From Axinella damicornis (Eukaryota > Porifera > Demospongiae > Axinellida > Axinellidae), in NCBI GenBank assembly GCA_963931865.1, contig OZ007514.1, forward strand, positions 10,768,478 through 10,832,477: a stretch of 64,000 nucleotides of DNA. The letters run 5' to 3'. Positions 1 to 12,500 of the stretch are shown piece by piece. Every line of letters starts with the position of its first letter. The first letter of the stretch is position 1. The notes under the pieces were generated by a model that was not told the DNA's origin, searched no databases, and saw nothing but the letters and a program-made list of their open reading frames with translations. Position numbers and translations under genes: made by a program.

Positions 1-360
1 AACTGTAAGTTCGATGGTTGCTTTTTTCTCACTGGCTGGGAAGGGGGTAAAAAGTTCAGAGTCTTCTAAATGTCCTCGCATCTCCTTTTGGCTGTACCAG
101 AGAGAGGTTGGGTCATCCCCGAAAAGAAGAGAGACGACAAAAGCCACTGCAAAGCATCCACAGTCAGCGCCTCCCCTCTATAAAGTTGAACCTGAGGCAT
201 GAAAACTCGCAGCATTTTGTCACTTCCGACATGGCCATACATGGTTGCAAATTGCTTTTGCAGTTCAGGCATGATTTTCTTTGGCTGCAAGCTGTCGTAC
301 AGGTGAACCCTTCCTGGGAGAGGTGTGATACTGCCCAGTGGATGCTGAAATTGTGAAAGA
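1..360 (-). pseudogene. Ulp1/C48-type cysteine protease fragment, frameshifted, cut by window edge
   Basis: Read on the minus strand in three successive frames, this stretch gives the hallmark segments of an Ulp1/SENP-like (C48) cysteine protease. A His segment (IHWAVS, near 325-342) comes first, then an Asp segment (VHLYDSLQ, near 290-310), then a Cys segment (GGADCGCFAVAF, near 135-175). The order and spacing of His, Asp and Cys fit the family. The three parts lie in different frames, so there are at least two frameshifts, near 305-315 and near 180 beside a G run. The coding trace continues to position 1 (ending TPFPASEKK), so it is truncated by the window. Proteases of this type occur in host SUMO pathways and as domains of several DNA transposons; the decay suggests a transposon relic. 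It could instead be an inactive host gene. Confidence 0.6.
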
Positions 361-1203
361 AAAATGATCTTTCCTTTGCTGGGTGTAGGTTGCCATAGAT
401 TGCAGTCTACGCAGATAGATTAGCTCAGCAATAATGCATGGGGGGGGGGGGGGGGGGGGGGGGGGTGTAGACTAAACTGTTTTATCATCCTACCTCGTTT
501 CCCTACGTTTTGCCGTTCTGCACTCCCTACGTACATCACATTAGATATTTACACAGAGTACAGTAGGTAGTCTTGAGTTCAGAGTTCAAAGTTGCTTCAT
601 GCGCATGTGTAAAAATGAAGAGTGGCAAACGAAGCCATAGTTCTTGAGTGGGTGGTTTCAAGTGCCTTGCGACACTTCAAAAAGTGATGGGGTTGTGCAT
701 TATCTGCTTGCTCAAATGCTGCTGTTTGATGTGAAAACCGTCACGACAATTTTGAACCAGCCTGATGTTGGCCGTTTGGCTATTTTCTGGTTCAGTACCT
801 TTGTGAATGGCACTTGAAGATGAATGGCAAAAGTTGTTACTAGACGTTACTAGATTGTGGGGTAAGCCTGAGCAAGCAACATGCAGCAGGTGGTCTGAAG
901 GAAGCCATTATGGAGAGTGGACGTTTGCGTGGATGTGAATGGCGTTCAGCTGTGGAAGGAGCTGAACACCATTCACTTATTTCAAAGTACTCGCAAATGT
1001 TCGCGCTCCAGCATGGCATCCCTCTCCTCACCTTGCTCAGCTACATGCAACTAACTTGTTTCTTGAATCTGCAAATGTACTAACTATGTGCAGCCACAAT
1101 CAACGTGACAATCTCTGCCAATGCACATCGAACAGGTGCAATTGCGTATACTGTGTTCGTGTATGGCTATATCCAAGGTGTGGGAGCGACCGCTTACCAT
1201 ACT
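361..1203. other. No gene seen; poly-G tract
   Basis: A run of about 26 G lies at 440-465. No coding exon or repeat family is recognised elsewhere in this stretch. Confidence 0.5.
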
Positions 1204-1457
1204 AAAATTTCTCCCAAAAATTAAAAAGGATTTAGTGATGGCCTGTCACATTCGGAATTATTCAACCTCTCGAAAAAGCGAAGAAACAAGGAGAATGCCA
1301 TTAACCAGGCTCAGTCCCATCACAAAAAATGGGTATGGGATGGGACTGAGCCTGGATAATGGCATTCTCCTTGTTTCTTCGCTTTTTCGAGAGCTTGAAT
1401 AATTCCGAATGTGACAGGCCATCACTAAATCCTTTTAATTTTTGGGAGCAAATTTTT
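1204..1457. repeat. Long hairpin (foldback) with about 115-bp arms
   Basis: The left arm (from AAAATTTCTCCCAAAAATTA) and the right arm (ending TTTTTGGGAGCAAATTTT) are near-perfect reverse complements around a short centre near 1320-1345. The overlapping 93-codon ORF is a by-product of the palindrome and has no recognisable domain. Confidence 0.85.
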
Positions 1458-3212
1458 TGCCTCTAGTTTGTGTACTTTTTCGAGCGCATGAACTGCACAA
1501 CTTCTTAGTCATCATAGGCGTAGCTAGCAATGAGGCAAGGGAGGCAGTTGCCTCCTCGCTTTTCTGGATAATGACGCGCGTGTCCGGAGTCTCGCACACT
1601 CCGTGTACGATGTGCGTTCGATCTGATGACAGAGACAGGAGCTAGGCTGACCATGAGCCGGCGTATACTATTAATGCTGATAGTGATGTCAGATTTTATT
1701 AATTGCCATGTTAGCCTTGTTCCCCTTGATGGCTGTGGACCTTCTGCTGGGCACTGAGCAGGCTGTGATGCTTGATTCTATTTCCACTACTAATATTATT
1801 CCATGCATTATTGATGTTGCTGTTGTGATCAATGTTTATCTTGTTGCCTTCGCGGACGTGGGGGTGGGGCATTCAGATACAGAGGGCTCGATGGCAGTCG
1901 TGCACATCATGTGCTTGCAATGGCTCCAAGTATTCCAATACTGTAGCCTCACTTACAGTTCTGGTCAGTATTGGTACATGTTCTGCAGCTGCAGTGTATT
2001 TACGTCATGAAAAGAAAGCTACACCTCCATGATGGCATAGTCACGATAGATCTTGGCAAGAACAGGTTGGTAGAAATTCCTCCCAGCGGTAGTGAGGCAC
2101 CAGATGAAGGATTCAGCTGATCAGCAAGCGCCCAAAATGCAACCATCACCAGCAAAAAGAATGCAACGTGCATTTACATGTGAACTGCACATGCGCATTT
2201 GGCACGCGTGACCTCTGGTTGCATCAAAATGACTTCGTGCTAGCAATTCACGGAATCATAGCCAGCCAGAAGTGCCGTTCCTGCCCGTATGTAGTCAAAA
2301 GGGCCGAAAGGTGCTACTACGACGAAAGCGATGTTGTTCTGTGAGTGAACTAGCTCAGGAAATGCTTTTGTTAGCCAGCTATGCTAGTCAATGAGAAAGA
2401 AGAAGAAGAAGAAAGAAGATGACGAAATTGGAATTTTACAGCGACTTGTTTCTCGACTACCGCGTACTCTCAGGTACGTTTGCGAGTGTTTTTGTGAACT
2501 GCTAGGCAGTATCATTGCTTGGTTTGGGGGGTAGTAGCTTCTTTGGCCATTTTCCTGCTGGTGCATCAGTACGGTATTTTGAAATTTCCTTGGCCATCCC
2601 TAAATAGAGAACGCTACCGCGTTCTCTGATATACAACAACGTGCATTGTGAAGCTGAAGAGGTAGGGCCAAATGTTACGAATAATAGGAAATAGCTGGAA
2701 AAAACAGCCTAAACAACAGTCACAACATCTGTGAAGCATATACATCGTGGGAAAAGACTGTTTCCTAGTGTTCATCTCGAAGCATGAAGTTTCCAAATGC
2801 ATTATGTGTCCTGTTCTTGATAGGACTCTGAGGTCACAAAGAGGTGGAGCCAATGTCATGAATAGTTATGAAAAGTAGGAAATAGCTGAAATAACAGTGA
2901 AACGAAGCGGCTTGACTTCAGTCAGGTACAAATAGAGCATTTTTTTTTTGCTATTTGCTAAATATTGTTTGACTCCCTTTCAATATTTATGAAGGTCTAG
3001 CATATATATTATATATGTGCCGACATTTCAATTTTTTCACACCCGACAGACTGACAGACAGACGAACAAAACCGACTGCTTAATTAACCCCGCTTTGCAC
3101 ATGAGCACGCGGGGTAATAAGATCTATAGCAAAAAGGACAAGGTAGGGATGATAAATGTATTATTAAACAGTGCAGTATACAACCCACATCATTATACGT
3201 ACATGTACATGT
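1458..3212. other. No gene recognised
   Basis: This stretch contains an AGA-rich microsatellite (2394-2416), a 22-bp perfect hairpin around GAGAACGC...GCGTTCTC (2606-2627) and a diverged duplication (about 2640-2710 versus 2825-2910, sharing GGAAATAGCTG). No convincing exon is seen. Confidence 0.45.
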
Positions 3213-3720
3213 ACGAGGGGGAAACCGCACTCCTGGTAGCCGTTGCAACGCCGGGTGCGACTCGCCATAGCGCAGGCTAAGTATCGCAGTTATTCCCAAT
3301 TAACGCACATGCCACGTGGCAACCACGCTCAGTCGATCGCTAGCAATGGCGACCAAAGGGCCTAGGGAAGACACGGAATTATAACAGCACTTACAACTTT
3401 GCCAGCACTGTGAGTTTTGGCATGTAAGCGTCAGTGAACAACAGCGATTATGGTTGTGTGGTCAGAATATTTGTGGCCCTTTGTACGACCGTACTGGCAA
3501 CCAACGTCGAAGAGAGTGATCGAGCAATGGCGGCCGACGGCACGACAAAAGCACTTGTATCTCCCTCCACCACCAAGGTGAGTTTCAGCACAATTATTAT
3601 ACAATTGTGTCACTGCATCATAGCGATCACGACGGTGTAGTCAGAATCTCTGTAGACATTTCCTGTGAACTGTGAGGTTTGATTAATTTACACGGCACAA
3701 TTTTTGTAATTATGTAAAAT
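3213..3720 (+). repeat. Interspersed repeat ER1, copy a
   Basis: First of four copies of a repeat of about 500 bp that begins near GGGGNAACCGCACTCCTGGTAG and in complete copies ends CTACCAGGAGTGTAAT, so its ends are inverted repeats of CTCCTGGTAG. This copy has a 7-bp insertion in the small ATG-containing segment at 3346 and a diverged 3' end. Related copies lie at 7492, 7977 and, inverted, at 22679. Confidence 0.8.
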
Positions 3721-3879
3721 GATCTGTAGGGTGGGATAGTATACTGAACTGTTTTACGCATCATCCCTACATTGTTTTCCTCCTTTTTGCTGTTCTGCTA
3801 TCGCTTACATTTTCTTACTCTTGTTACTACATGTATATCTCGTACAGCTGTTTGATGCTCATTTCTACGTAAGTCTGCC

Positions 3880-4860
3880 ATCAGAACCCATTGTACCCAG
3901 TTGGGAATCTCACCCTACCATGGGACACGTGGGACCGACCATGGGAATCCATCATCCTACTTGGGACAACCATATACCATATAGCGGGTTTCATTGCAGG
4001 AGAAAACTTTTGCCGACAAACTTTTGCAGATTTGAAGTTTGCCACACCCACTTATTAATGCTGCATCAGCCTAATGTGATTCGGTGGTTTGAGAATTGGA
4101 ACAAGGTAAGCACGCCGCGAGCACAAGAAGATGAGCAAGTTACAGAGCAATGCGGTGGAGTCTACAGCAAATGGTAGCTGTCACACCATGTTCGGCATCT
4201 GGTTTTGCTATCTGCGTCTTCTGCTACCAATTGGGAGTGAAGAAGTTATACACCGTCACCCGCTTGAACAGGATTTGTCCCCCTTGCCGTGCTGGATAGA
4301 TGTGAAGTACCTGTTTCACCTTGTTTTGACAGCCGTGATTGTTGAAAGAGGTACGCTGTCGATACTTTGCAAAAAATTTTCTCCAGCGAAAGAAACCCGC
4401 TGTCACTGTACCATGTAGGACAGGTAGGACCGACCATGGGAATCCACTGTCCTACCAGAGCCCACCATATGCAATGTACCACTGGACCTACCACATCCCA
4501 CCTGTCTATCTTGTCCCACTGAGTGCCTGGGAACGAGGCTACACGTAGGACAGGTGGGACTGACCATTGGAATCCGCAGTCCCACCTGGGCCCACCCCAC
4601 TGTACCATGCATGTTGGACAGTTGGGACTGTCCATGGGAATCCACTGTCCCACCTGTCCGTCCTGTCCTACTGCACTCTTAGGACAGTTGGGACTGTCCA
4701 TGGTAATCCACTGTCCCACCTGTCCGTCCTGTCCTACTGCACTCTTAGGACAGTTGGGACTGTCCATGGGAATCCTATGCACATCCCACCAGGGCCCATC
4801 ATACCACGAGCACATGTATGTGCAGTTGTAGGCATTCACTCGCCTTCGGGTACGTACATG
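3880..4860. repeat. Minisatellite region built on GGACAGTTGGGACTGTCC
   Basis: Units rich in CCATGGGAATCC, CTGTCCCACCTG and GGACAGTTGGGACTGTCC recur. A unit of about 65 bp is tandemly repeated from about 4610 to 4770. Many units are internally palindromic. The long minus-strand ORF (4246-5040) spans this array and adjacent repeats and is not taken as a gene. Confidence 0.75.
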
Positions 4861-4959
4861 TAGTTTACTCTTTTGTGCATTGATGATGGTAGCTGTATAG
4901 CTACTGAAACGTCTGTTTTTTAAATCATGACTAGTGAAACTAAACAAACCCAGAATGTA

Positions 4960-5356
4960 TAGCCTCGTTCCCAGGCCATCGCCCAGCTTTTTGTCGCTTG
5001 CAGTACAGTAAAGCAGGGAGGACCTGGTACATTTCCTCACGTGAGCATGACGTAATCGAAAAATGGCAACATTTTCAGAACGAAGACGCTACGTTTTGCG
5101 TGTTATTCAACCATCTACATGTTCAACTCTCGGTGAGTACGACAGTCGCCCCCGCTAGCTAGATACGTGTGGTATTTCACCTCGTACCTTTGCTCTTCTT
5201 GCTGTTCTGAGACCCACGTACGCCCACGCCACCTTCCGGTCTTTCTACCCCCTTTCTACCCTTGACGTCACTCATGTGAGGAAATGTACCAGGCCCTCCC
5301 CGCTTTACCAAACTGCAAGCGACGAAAAGCTGGGCGTGGGACTGGGAACGAGGCTA
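4960..5356. mobile_element. TAGCCTCG foldback element with exact 9-bp target duplication
   Basis: It starts TAGCCTCGTTCCCAGGC and ends with the matching inverted terminus ACTGGGAACGAGGCTA. The 9 bp on each side are identical (CAGAATGTA). It has inner inverted blocks related to GCCCAGCTTTTTGTCGCTTG. No transposase gene is present, so it is non-autonomous. A 9-bp duplication is typical of Mutator-like transposition. Confidence 0.92.
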
Positions 5357-5440
5357 CAGAATGTATACATACATGTAAAACTGCACTCAGGACATCCTAG
5401 AAATCCATGGCACATAATTATTGTCAATGCTATTGAATGG

Positions 5441-6052
5441 TAGCCTCGTTCCCAGGCTCTCCCCACGCGAGAACAAAAATTGAAAGAAAGGGGAGAGCCT
5501 GGGATATTTTGTCACGTGAGAAACGTCACGTTTAATTGCGTGTGGGCGATCAAAACCGCAAGTCATGCCTGAATATACTATAATTCTATACCAGTGCGTG
5601 TAGTTCTTATTTGAGACTACTGTATAGCTGACAGCGCTATCACGTTGCCCCATACTACACAGCAGCCGCATTATTCCTGCTCAAAGACTCCGGAATTGCA
5701 CCAGGTTCTGCATGAGATGCCAAGACAGCCGTTCCATGGCCTTGCTGAGAAGTGGCCGAATTGAACGCCAAAATGACCCGTTTCCAGGTTTGTATGAGTC
5801 GTTCTCGACACTTACTGTTCACATAGACTGCCAAAGCACGGCTACCGTCGAGCTCCATGCAGCTAACGGTCGAGCGCTGAATGAGCCGGCTTCGCGCGGC
5901 ATATTTGCGGTCAGTGTGCCCACGTTCAATTAAGTTCTCTCTACCCTTCTCTCTACCCCGACGTCACACACGTGATAAATTATCCCAGGCCCTCTCCCAC
6001 TTTTCCGTACTTTTAGCGACAAAAAGCTGGGCGGGGCCTGGGAACAAGGCTA
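5441..6052. mobile_element. TAGCCTCG foldback element, 612 bp
   Basis: Inverted termini of the same family as the element at 4960. The flanking 9-mers are ATTGAATGG and ATTGAACGG (8 of 9 match). The small ORFs inside have no recognisable domain. Confidence 0.88.
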
Positions 6053-6104
6053 ATTGAACGGTATTTACTTGCATGCAAATTAAATTTGGTGTGATTTATC
6101 TAAC

Positions 6105-6382
6105 CTGTTCAATTTCCTTACTCCAGCTTTGGCGGATGTTGTCAAAAGATTTCTCATCGATCACATCATAGACAATCACCATACCCTGAGGGAGGGGACC
6201 AGGCGGGAGTGGTAGATGAATACTGGACAGGTGGACATCAGAAGAGTATACTAGGGGCTATCAATGTAGCTGGGTTGTCATGGCAATATGCTATGGTGCT
6301 GCCATGGCAACAGACTCACATGCACTGCGTCCCTGTAGTAGGCACGTATGATTCTTCTGAACCTTTCATGGCCAGCTGTGTC

Positions 6383-6437
<55 letters not shown>

Positions 6438-6470
6438 ATGTGTGTGTGTGTGTGTATGTGTGTGTGTGTG

Positions 6471-6541
<71 letters not shown>

Positions 6542-9500
6542 AGGCATGTGTGTGTATGTGTGTGCATGGGTGTGTGTGAGTGTGTGTATGTGTGGGGAGG
6601 GGTCTAAAATGGTTTTTCAAGGCACCCCCAGCTTCATTGAGGTCCGAGACATTTCTACAGCAAACCAGGATAGCTCACCCAATCCTGTAAGTGGCGACAT
6701 ACATGTACGATGAGCGAGCTGGTCTCGCAAACAAACTTCAGTGAACAGCGAGTTCAGTGGCCCTCTCATACACCTGTCAACTGCCTTTCACCAACCAGTG
6801 AGAGGTACTCTGTCCCAGAACATTCAGTTCGGAGTCTACAATTCGCGCGTTAGCACAGCAGTGAAGGTAAATGCCTACAAAATAATCACGTGTTCACGTG
6901 GCTTTGTTCTGCATACTGATTGGTTCCGCCAGATCCAGGCACCGGAAGTCAACAGTTTGTCGAGAATGTCACTAGGCTCTCTCCTCCCCCGTTATTTGAG
7001 GGGAATGAGACTAACCCACCATCACCACACACACACATTAATTTTTTTTGCTGGCATCAAAGTGCCATGACACAGTGCTGGAGGCATAGGTAGATGGTTT
7101 GTATGTGGTACGTACGTATCATTTGCAATGCGCACGCAGGAATACCTGCAGCAACCTGCTCATTGCGGTCAAACATATTTGTAGCATTGCAATCTTGCCT
7201 CAAAAGTGATTATGGGTTTTGCTTGGGCTGCTTATGAATCTACTTACCAGGAGCCTCGTTCCCAGGCCCCCGCCCAGCTGCAGCTTGCAGTATGGAAAAC
7301 CAAATATGGTGCAGGCCTGGGAATGAGGCTATACATGTACATTGAAGTTCTCTGCATGATTCTGAACTGATACAAATTAAGTCAACTGAGACACATCACG
7401 TCCTTTTAAAGACTATCTCAGTGCTTGAAACCCTCAGTGTAAGTATAGTTGCATGTTATTTCATTTACTTATATATTTCTTTGGTTCTTATCGAGGGGCA
7501 ACCGCACTCCTGGTAGCAGTTGCAACGCCGGCTGCGACTCGCCGTAGTGCAAGCTAAGTATCGCGGTTAGTTCCAATTAACGCACACGCCACGTTGCAAG
7601 CACGTTCAGTCGATCGATCGCTAGCAATGGCGACCAAAGGGAAGACACGAAATTATAACAGCACTTACAACCTTGCCAGCACTGTGAGTTTTGGTATGTA
7701 AGCGTCAGTGAACAACAGCAATTATGGCTGTGTGGTCAGAATCTTTGTGGGCCCTTCGTATGACTGTACTGGCAACCAACGTCGAAGAGAACGATCGAGC
7801 AATGGCGGCCGACGGCACGACGAAAGCGCTTGTAACTCCACCACCAAGGTGAGTTTCACCACAATTATTATGGGTTTGTCTAACTGCATGATAGCGATCA
7901 CGATGGTGTAGTCAGAATCTTTGTAGGCCTTTCCTGCGAGCTATGAGGTTTGATTATTTATTTACATTATTTACATCGAGGGGCAACCGCACTCCTGGTA
8001 GCCGTTGCAACGCCGTTTGGACTCGCCGTAGCGCAAGCAAAGTATCACAGTTAGTTCCAATTAATGCACATGCCACGTGGCAACCACGCTCAGTCGATCG
8101 CTAGCAATGGCGGCCAAAGGGAAGACACGAAGTTATTACAGCACTTACAACTTTGCCAGCACGGTGAGTTTTGGCATGTAAGTGTCAGTGAACAACAGCA
8201 ATTATGGCTGTGTGGTCAGAATCTTTGTGGGCCCTTCGTATGACTGTACTGGCAACCAACGTCGAAGAGCGATCAAGCAATGGCGGCCGACGGAACAACA
8301 AAAGCGCTTGTATCTCCACCACCAAGGTGAGTTTCAGCATAATTATTATACATTTGTCTAACTGCATGATAGCGATCACGACGGTGTAGTTAGAATCTCT
8401 GTAGACCTTTCCTGCGAGCTATGAGGTTTGATTATTTACATTAATTATTTATTTACGCAGCACAATTTTTCCCCTACCAGGAGTGTAATTACGCGGCACA
8501 ATTTTTCCCCTACCAGGAGTGTAATGTAAGGTCAGCTGTAGAGCAGCTCGTATTGCATCCTTTAATAAAAAAAGACTATCTTGTTCATTACTATACACAA
8601 TATATACAAGTAGCTGAGCTTGCTTCGCTCGCTCAGCTGCTTCCCCTTTGTTCGCCTACCGTGCGTAATCCGGCGCCGGACAGCTCTCTGAAGAGCTGCT
8701 TCTCCCCGATTGCGTCCGCTTCAGCTGCTGCTCGCCGCTTGCGTCCGCTTCAGCTGCTGCTCCCGGGCCCGCGGGCCCAATTGCGGCATCCGCTTCCACT
8801 GCTGCTCGCGCTCCCCGTTTGCCTCCGCCTCGCGTCCAGCTGCTGCTCCCCGATTGCGCCCGCTTCAGCTGCTGCTCGCCGCCCGATCGCGTCCGCTTCG
8901 ACTGCTGCTCCCCGATTGGGTCCGCTTGAACTGCTGCTCGCCCGATTGCATCCGCTTCAACTGCTGCTCCCCGATTGCATACCCGGGCCCAATGTTCTCG
9001 AACATTCTTCGCGGAGTTCGAGGTTCAGTACATGTAAATAAATTAAAGTACGAAGGTCGCGCGTCACTATAGTCTAGTCCCGCCCCACGAACATCCCACT
9101 TCCGTCACTCACAGACAGACACACAGACACGTAAAATCTTAATGTATTGATTTATGGACAAAGATGACTTTAAGGATCTTTATCATACACCTATGTCTGA
9201 ATAATGTACAGCAGTCAATGGGAAAGCCTGGTACGCAAGCGCAGTTGATAAAAACCCGTATTTGTACAGTAGGTCACGTGAAAAATTCGTATTAGTACTG
9301 TAGGTCACGCGAGAGATCCGTATTATGTACAGTAAGTCACATGCGCTACAGCAACTCTGTGATAGTTTCATGTCAGAGACTACCTGGACTAGCTGGTACT
9401 GACTACCTTTCGGGCTTCTGAAGAGGGCTGACTTACATGTTGATACTTCCGGAAGTCGAGGTTGAACTCGTTCGTATACTCGGGCATCCCGTTTGAAATG

Positions 9501-12500
9501 GACCGTACAACTGCCAGTCATCAGCATGGACCGACCGTACAGCTGCCAGTTATCGGCGTGGCTCCGCCTTGGGCTTGGTACGCAGGCCTTCTCGCCCAAG
9601 CGTTTGAAGCTTGCCGTACTAACGCGAAGGGTGAACCACAACTGAAAAATATTGTCGCCAAGCAAGCTATGGTAACGCGCATTCGCTACGTTCATTGGTA
9701 GAGGAACGTGCAATGAAATTCCAGGTTTGTATGATAAAATCAGTATCACCATAGTACCAAGCTATACCAGAAACATATCACTCGTTTGTCGCCTTCGGCA
9801 GTTACTCGTGCTTCGCACTCGTAACAATACTACGGCAACAAACTCGTGATATTTTCCGGTATAGCTTGGTACTATGGTGATACTTACATGTATATACCGT
9901 ATGGCCGGAAAATTTGGCGGGAATTAAATTTGGCGGATTGGCTCTAAAAGGCTGTGAATTGCATTTGGCGGATTAAAATTTGGCGGATTTTGTAAGTGAG
10001 AATGACGTCATACTAACCGCACGGCTGCGGCCGCGTGGCTGCGGAGCACTCGGTGGTTTACGTGAGATCTTGTGTCGGTAGGCTGCAATGGAGTCCGAGT
10101 TTGCGGTGGAGAGCTGTGTTCGAGGTACCACGTCTACAAAAACCTCTGGGATGCGAGTGTAGGAGAGGAACTGCCGTGCGAGTGGTACGCAGTAGCAGTC
10201 ATCGGATGCAGCGAAGGAGCGCCATCGTCGGCCATGTACCCAGGAAGATATCAGCTGCTTGCTCGCTATTTCTGGCCGATCAGCTGCTTGCTCGCAATAT
10301 CTGGCAGAGAGGTACTATAGTATTATGAGTGCAGCGTGCTTGCGCGAGAGCGAGTGCTACGAGACCCCGCCCACACATGTCATGACAAAATATTGGCGGA
10401 ATTTAATTTGGCGGTGCGTTCACAATCCGCCAAACCGCCAAATTAAACTCCCCGCCAAATTTTCCGGCCATACGGTAGTATTATGCTATCATCGCTGTAG
10501 TCCGGAGTACCATGAAGCAGTCCACAACTCTCCTTTGACACTAGAGATAGGCTTCAAAGGTAAGATTGCATCACTGGCACACTGGCAAGTGATTGTTTCC
10601 CTAGCAACATGTCGTCATGCATGCACAACTTGCAATCATGCATGATGGTAAGTTGTGCATGCATGATGGCAAGTGTCTTCATAGCACACTAATGCAACAT
10701 ACCACAGCTGCAGTTTGATTTTCTTTCCCTCAATCTCCACTGTCTTATAATACAAGCCTCCTCCTGTACATGTGTGTGCATGAACGTGGATGTGTACAGT
10801 ATGAGTAAATGTGCATGTACATGTATTGTGTGGTGTGTGTGTGGTGCATGTGTGTGTGTGTGTGTGTGCATGTGTGTGTGGTGTGTGTGTGTGCATGTGT
10901 GTGTGCATGTGTGTGTGTGGTGTGTGTGTGGTGTGTGTGTGGTGTGTGTGTGGTGTGGTGTGTGTGGTACGTGTGTACATTGTATGTGACTGTGTGCATG
11001 TGTGTGCGTGTGTGTGTGTGTGTGTGTGCATGCGTGTGCTGCATGAGCAAAGCTTTTGTTGCTGACTTGAACAAAACCCGAATAGCTGGTTTCGTGAACA
11101 GCAGTTGGAGATGACTGACTGTTGCACAGAATACACGTTGGACACATAGATTGGTTCTTCAAGCGCATAGAACGAAGTCTCCATTCATGACATCATTCAC
11201 ATGGCAACGTTTCTCCGCATTTACATGTACCGTAGTCTCTCGATAATACGCCCATGGGCGATGAATTTAGAATCTGCTCAAAGAGGGGGATGGGCGTATT
11301 TTCGAGGACCCTTCTCCCGAAAATAGGCCCACCCTTGACTGGAAAGTAGGCCCACCCAATTCGAAAGTAGGCCCACCCAAGTACATGCATATACGAGTGC
11401 AATACTGCAACAGTCATTCTAGCAAGGCTTAACTACTACTAGTCCCGAGTTTCTTGGTGAGCAGGAACAATCTCTTCGTGTGAGTAGCTACAGGAACAGC
11501 AAACAGGACACAGCAGGACTGCTTGAATGACGTAGAGTGCGCAGACTATCTTCGGGACTTGCCTTCGGGACTTGCCGATTGCTGCTGCTGCTTCCTAGAA
11601 ATCTGTAGTGCGCTGCTAGTGCTACGCTAAGGCGATTGCACACGCGAAGACACAAACATGCAATGCACAGCGCGTGCACAGTCTCATGTCATGCATTCAG
11701 TACACAGCTGATTATGCAATGGCATGCAACATAATGAAATTCATTGTAAATAGTACCGCGATAGCCAGCCTTCATTTCTTAGTCCAACCTCTTTGACAGT
11801 GCTTCTTCCGGAGCTATTCAAGTACTTTTCCTGTTCGAGCTAATAGGGTGGGCGTACTTTCGAGTAATAAATGACCCTTTGCAACAACTTGTCGCGAAAA
11901 AGGGGGGTGGGCGTATTTTCGAGGGTGGGCGTATTTTCGAGAGACTACGGTACATGTATATATCACCTACCAGGTGTACGTAGCCTCGTTCTAGCAACCT
12001 TAACCGTCCTGAGAACGCGGTTTCCGGGGAAAGTTTTCGTTTCCGAAGGCGCGGAAACGTTTCCGTAAACGTTTCTGCAAGCGTAAACGTTTCTGCAAAC
12101 ATGGAAACTTGCAGCTGGTGACGTAATACATAAACACCTCGTCCCGGACCCCAGATCGCCTTCGCGAATGCAGTCTGCGAACAGGACTAGGTGATGATGG
12201 CCAGCCAAGGGGAAGGTGAGAGCTTGTGTTGCCGTTGGGTGATCATGTTCACTGGCTGGCATGCAGATATGCATATGGCTCTGCTCCTTTAATATGGGAT
12301 GATTATCAGCAGCTGCAATAACGAGTAGAATCTGTCACCTGAGCTGACATATTACATACCGGGTGATTGCAGCCTTCAAGCTCAACTGTGATTTCAGTAA
12401 AACACCACGTTTAATGTGTTGTACAGGAAGAGGACTTTGAGTGATCGGGAACGGGATGTATTCAGTGTAACCAGCTCTGGTTGTCCCGAGTTCTGCTCCA

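Noticed and set aside
2391..2462. Possible plus-strand exon MRKKKKKKEDDEIGILQRLV.. ending at GTACGT
   Set aside because: The start is an AGA microsatellite, and no partner exon or family match was seen.
4246..5040. 264-codon minus-strand ORF with QVGQWI.MDSPNCP repeats
   Set aside because: It crosses a palindromic minisatellite and a foldback element; both strands are open because of the repeat.
6209..6713. Several ORFs of 60-130 codons reading poly-Val-Cys or poly-His-Thr
   Set aside because: They translate the (TG)n microsatellite. Only the minus-strand tail DTAGHERF.. at 6326-6383 is a real exon.
8553..9072. 162- and 120-codon ORFs rich in Leu, Ser and Ala
   Set aside because: Translations of the 29-bp VNTR (period not a multiple of 3), with no match to a family.
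9183..9752. 189-codon minus-strand ORF
   Set aside because: It lies in the HP1 repeat; the corresponding frame in the two copies at 62-63 kb is broken, and no domain is recognisable.
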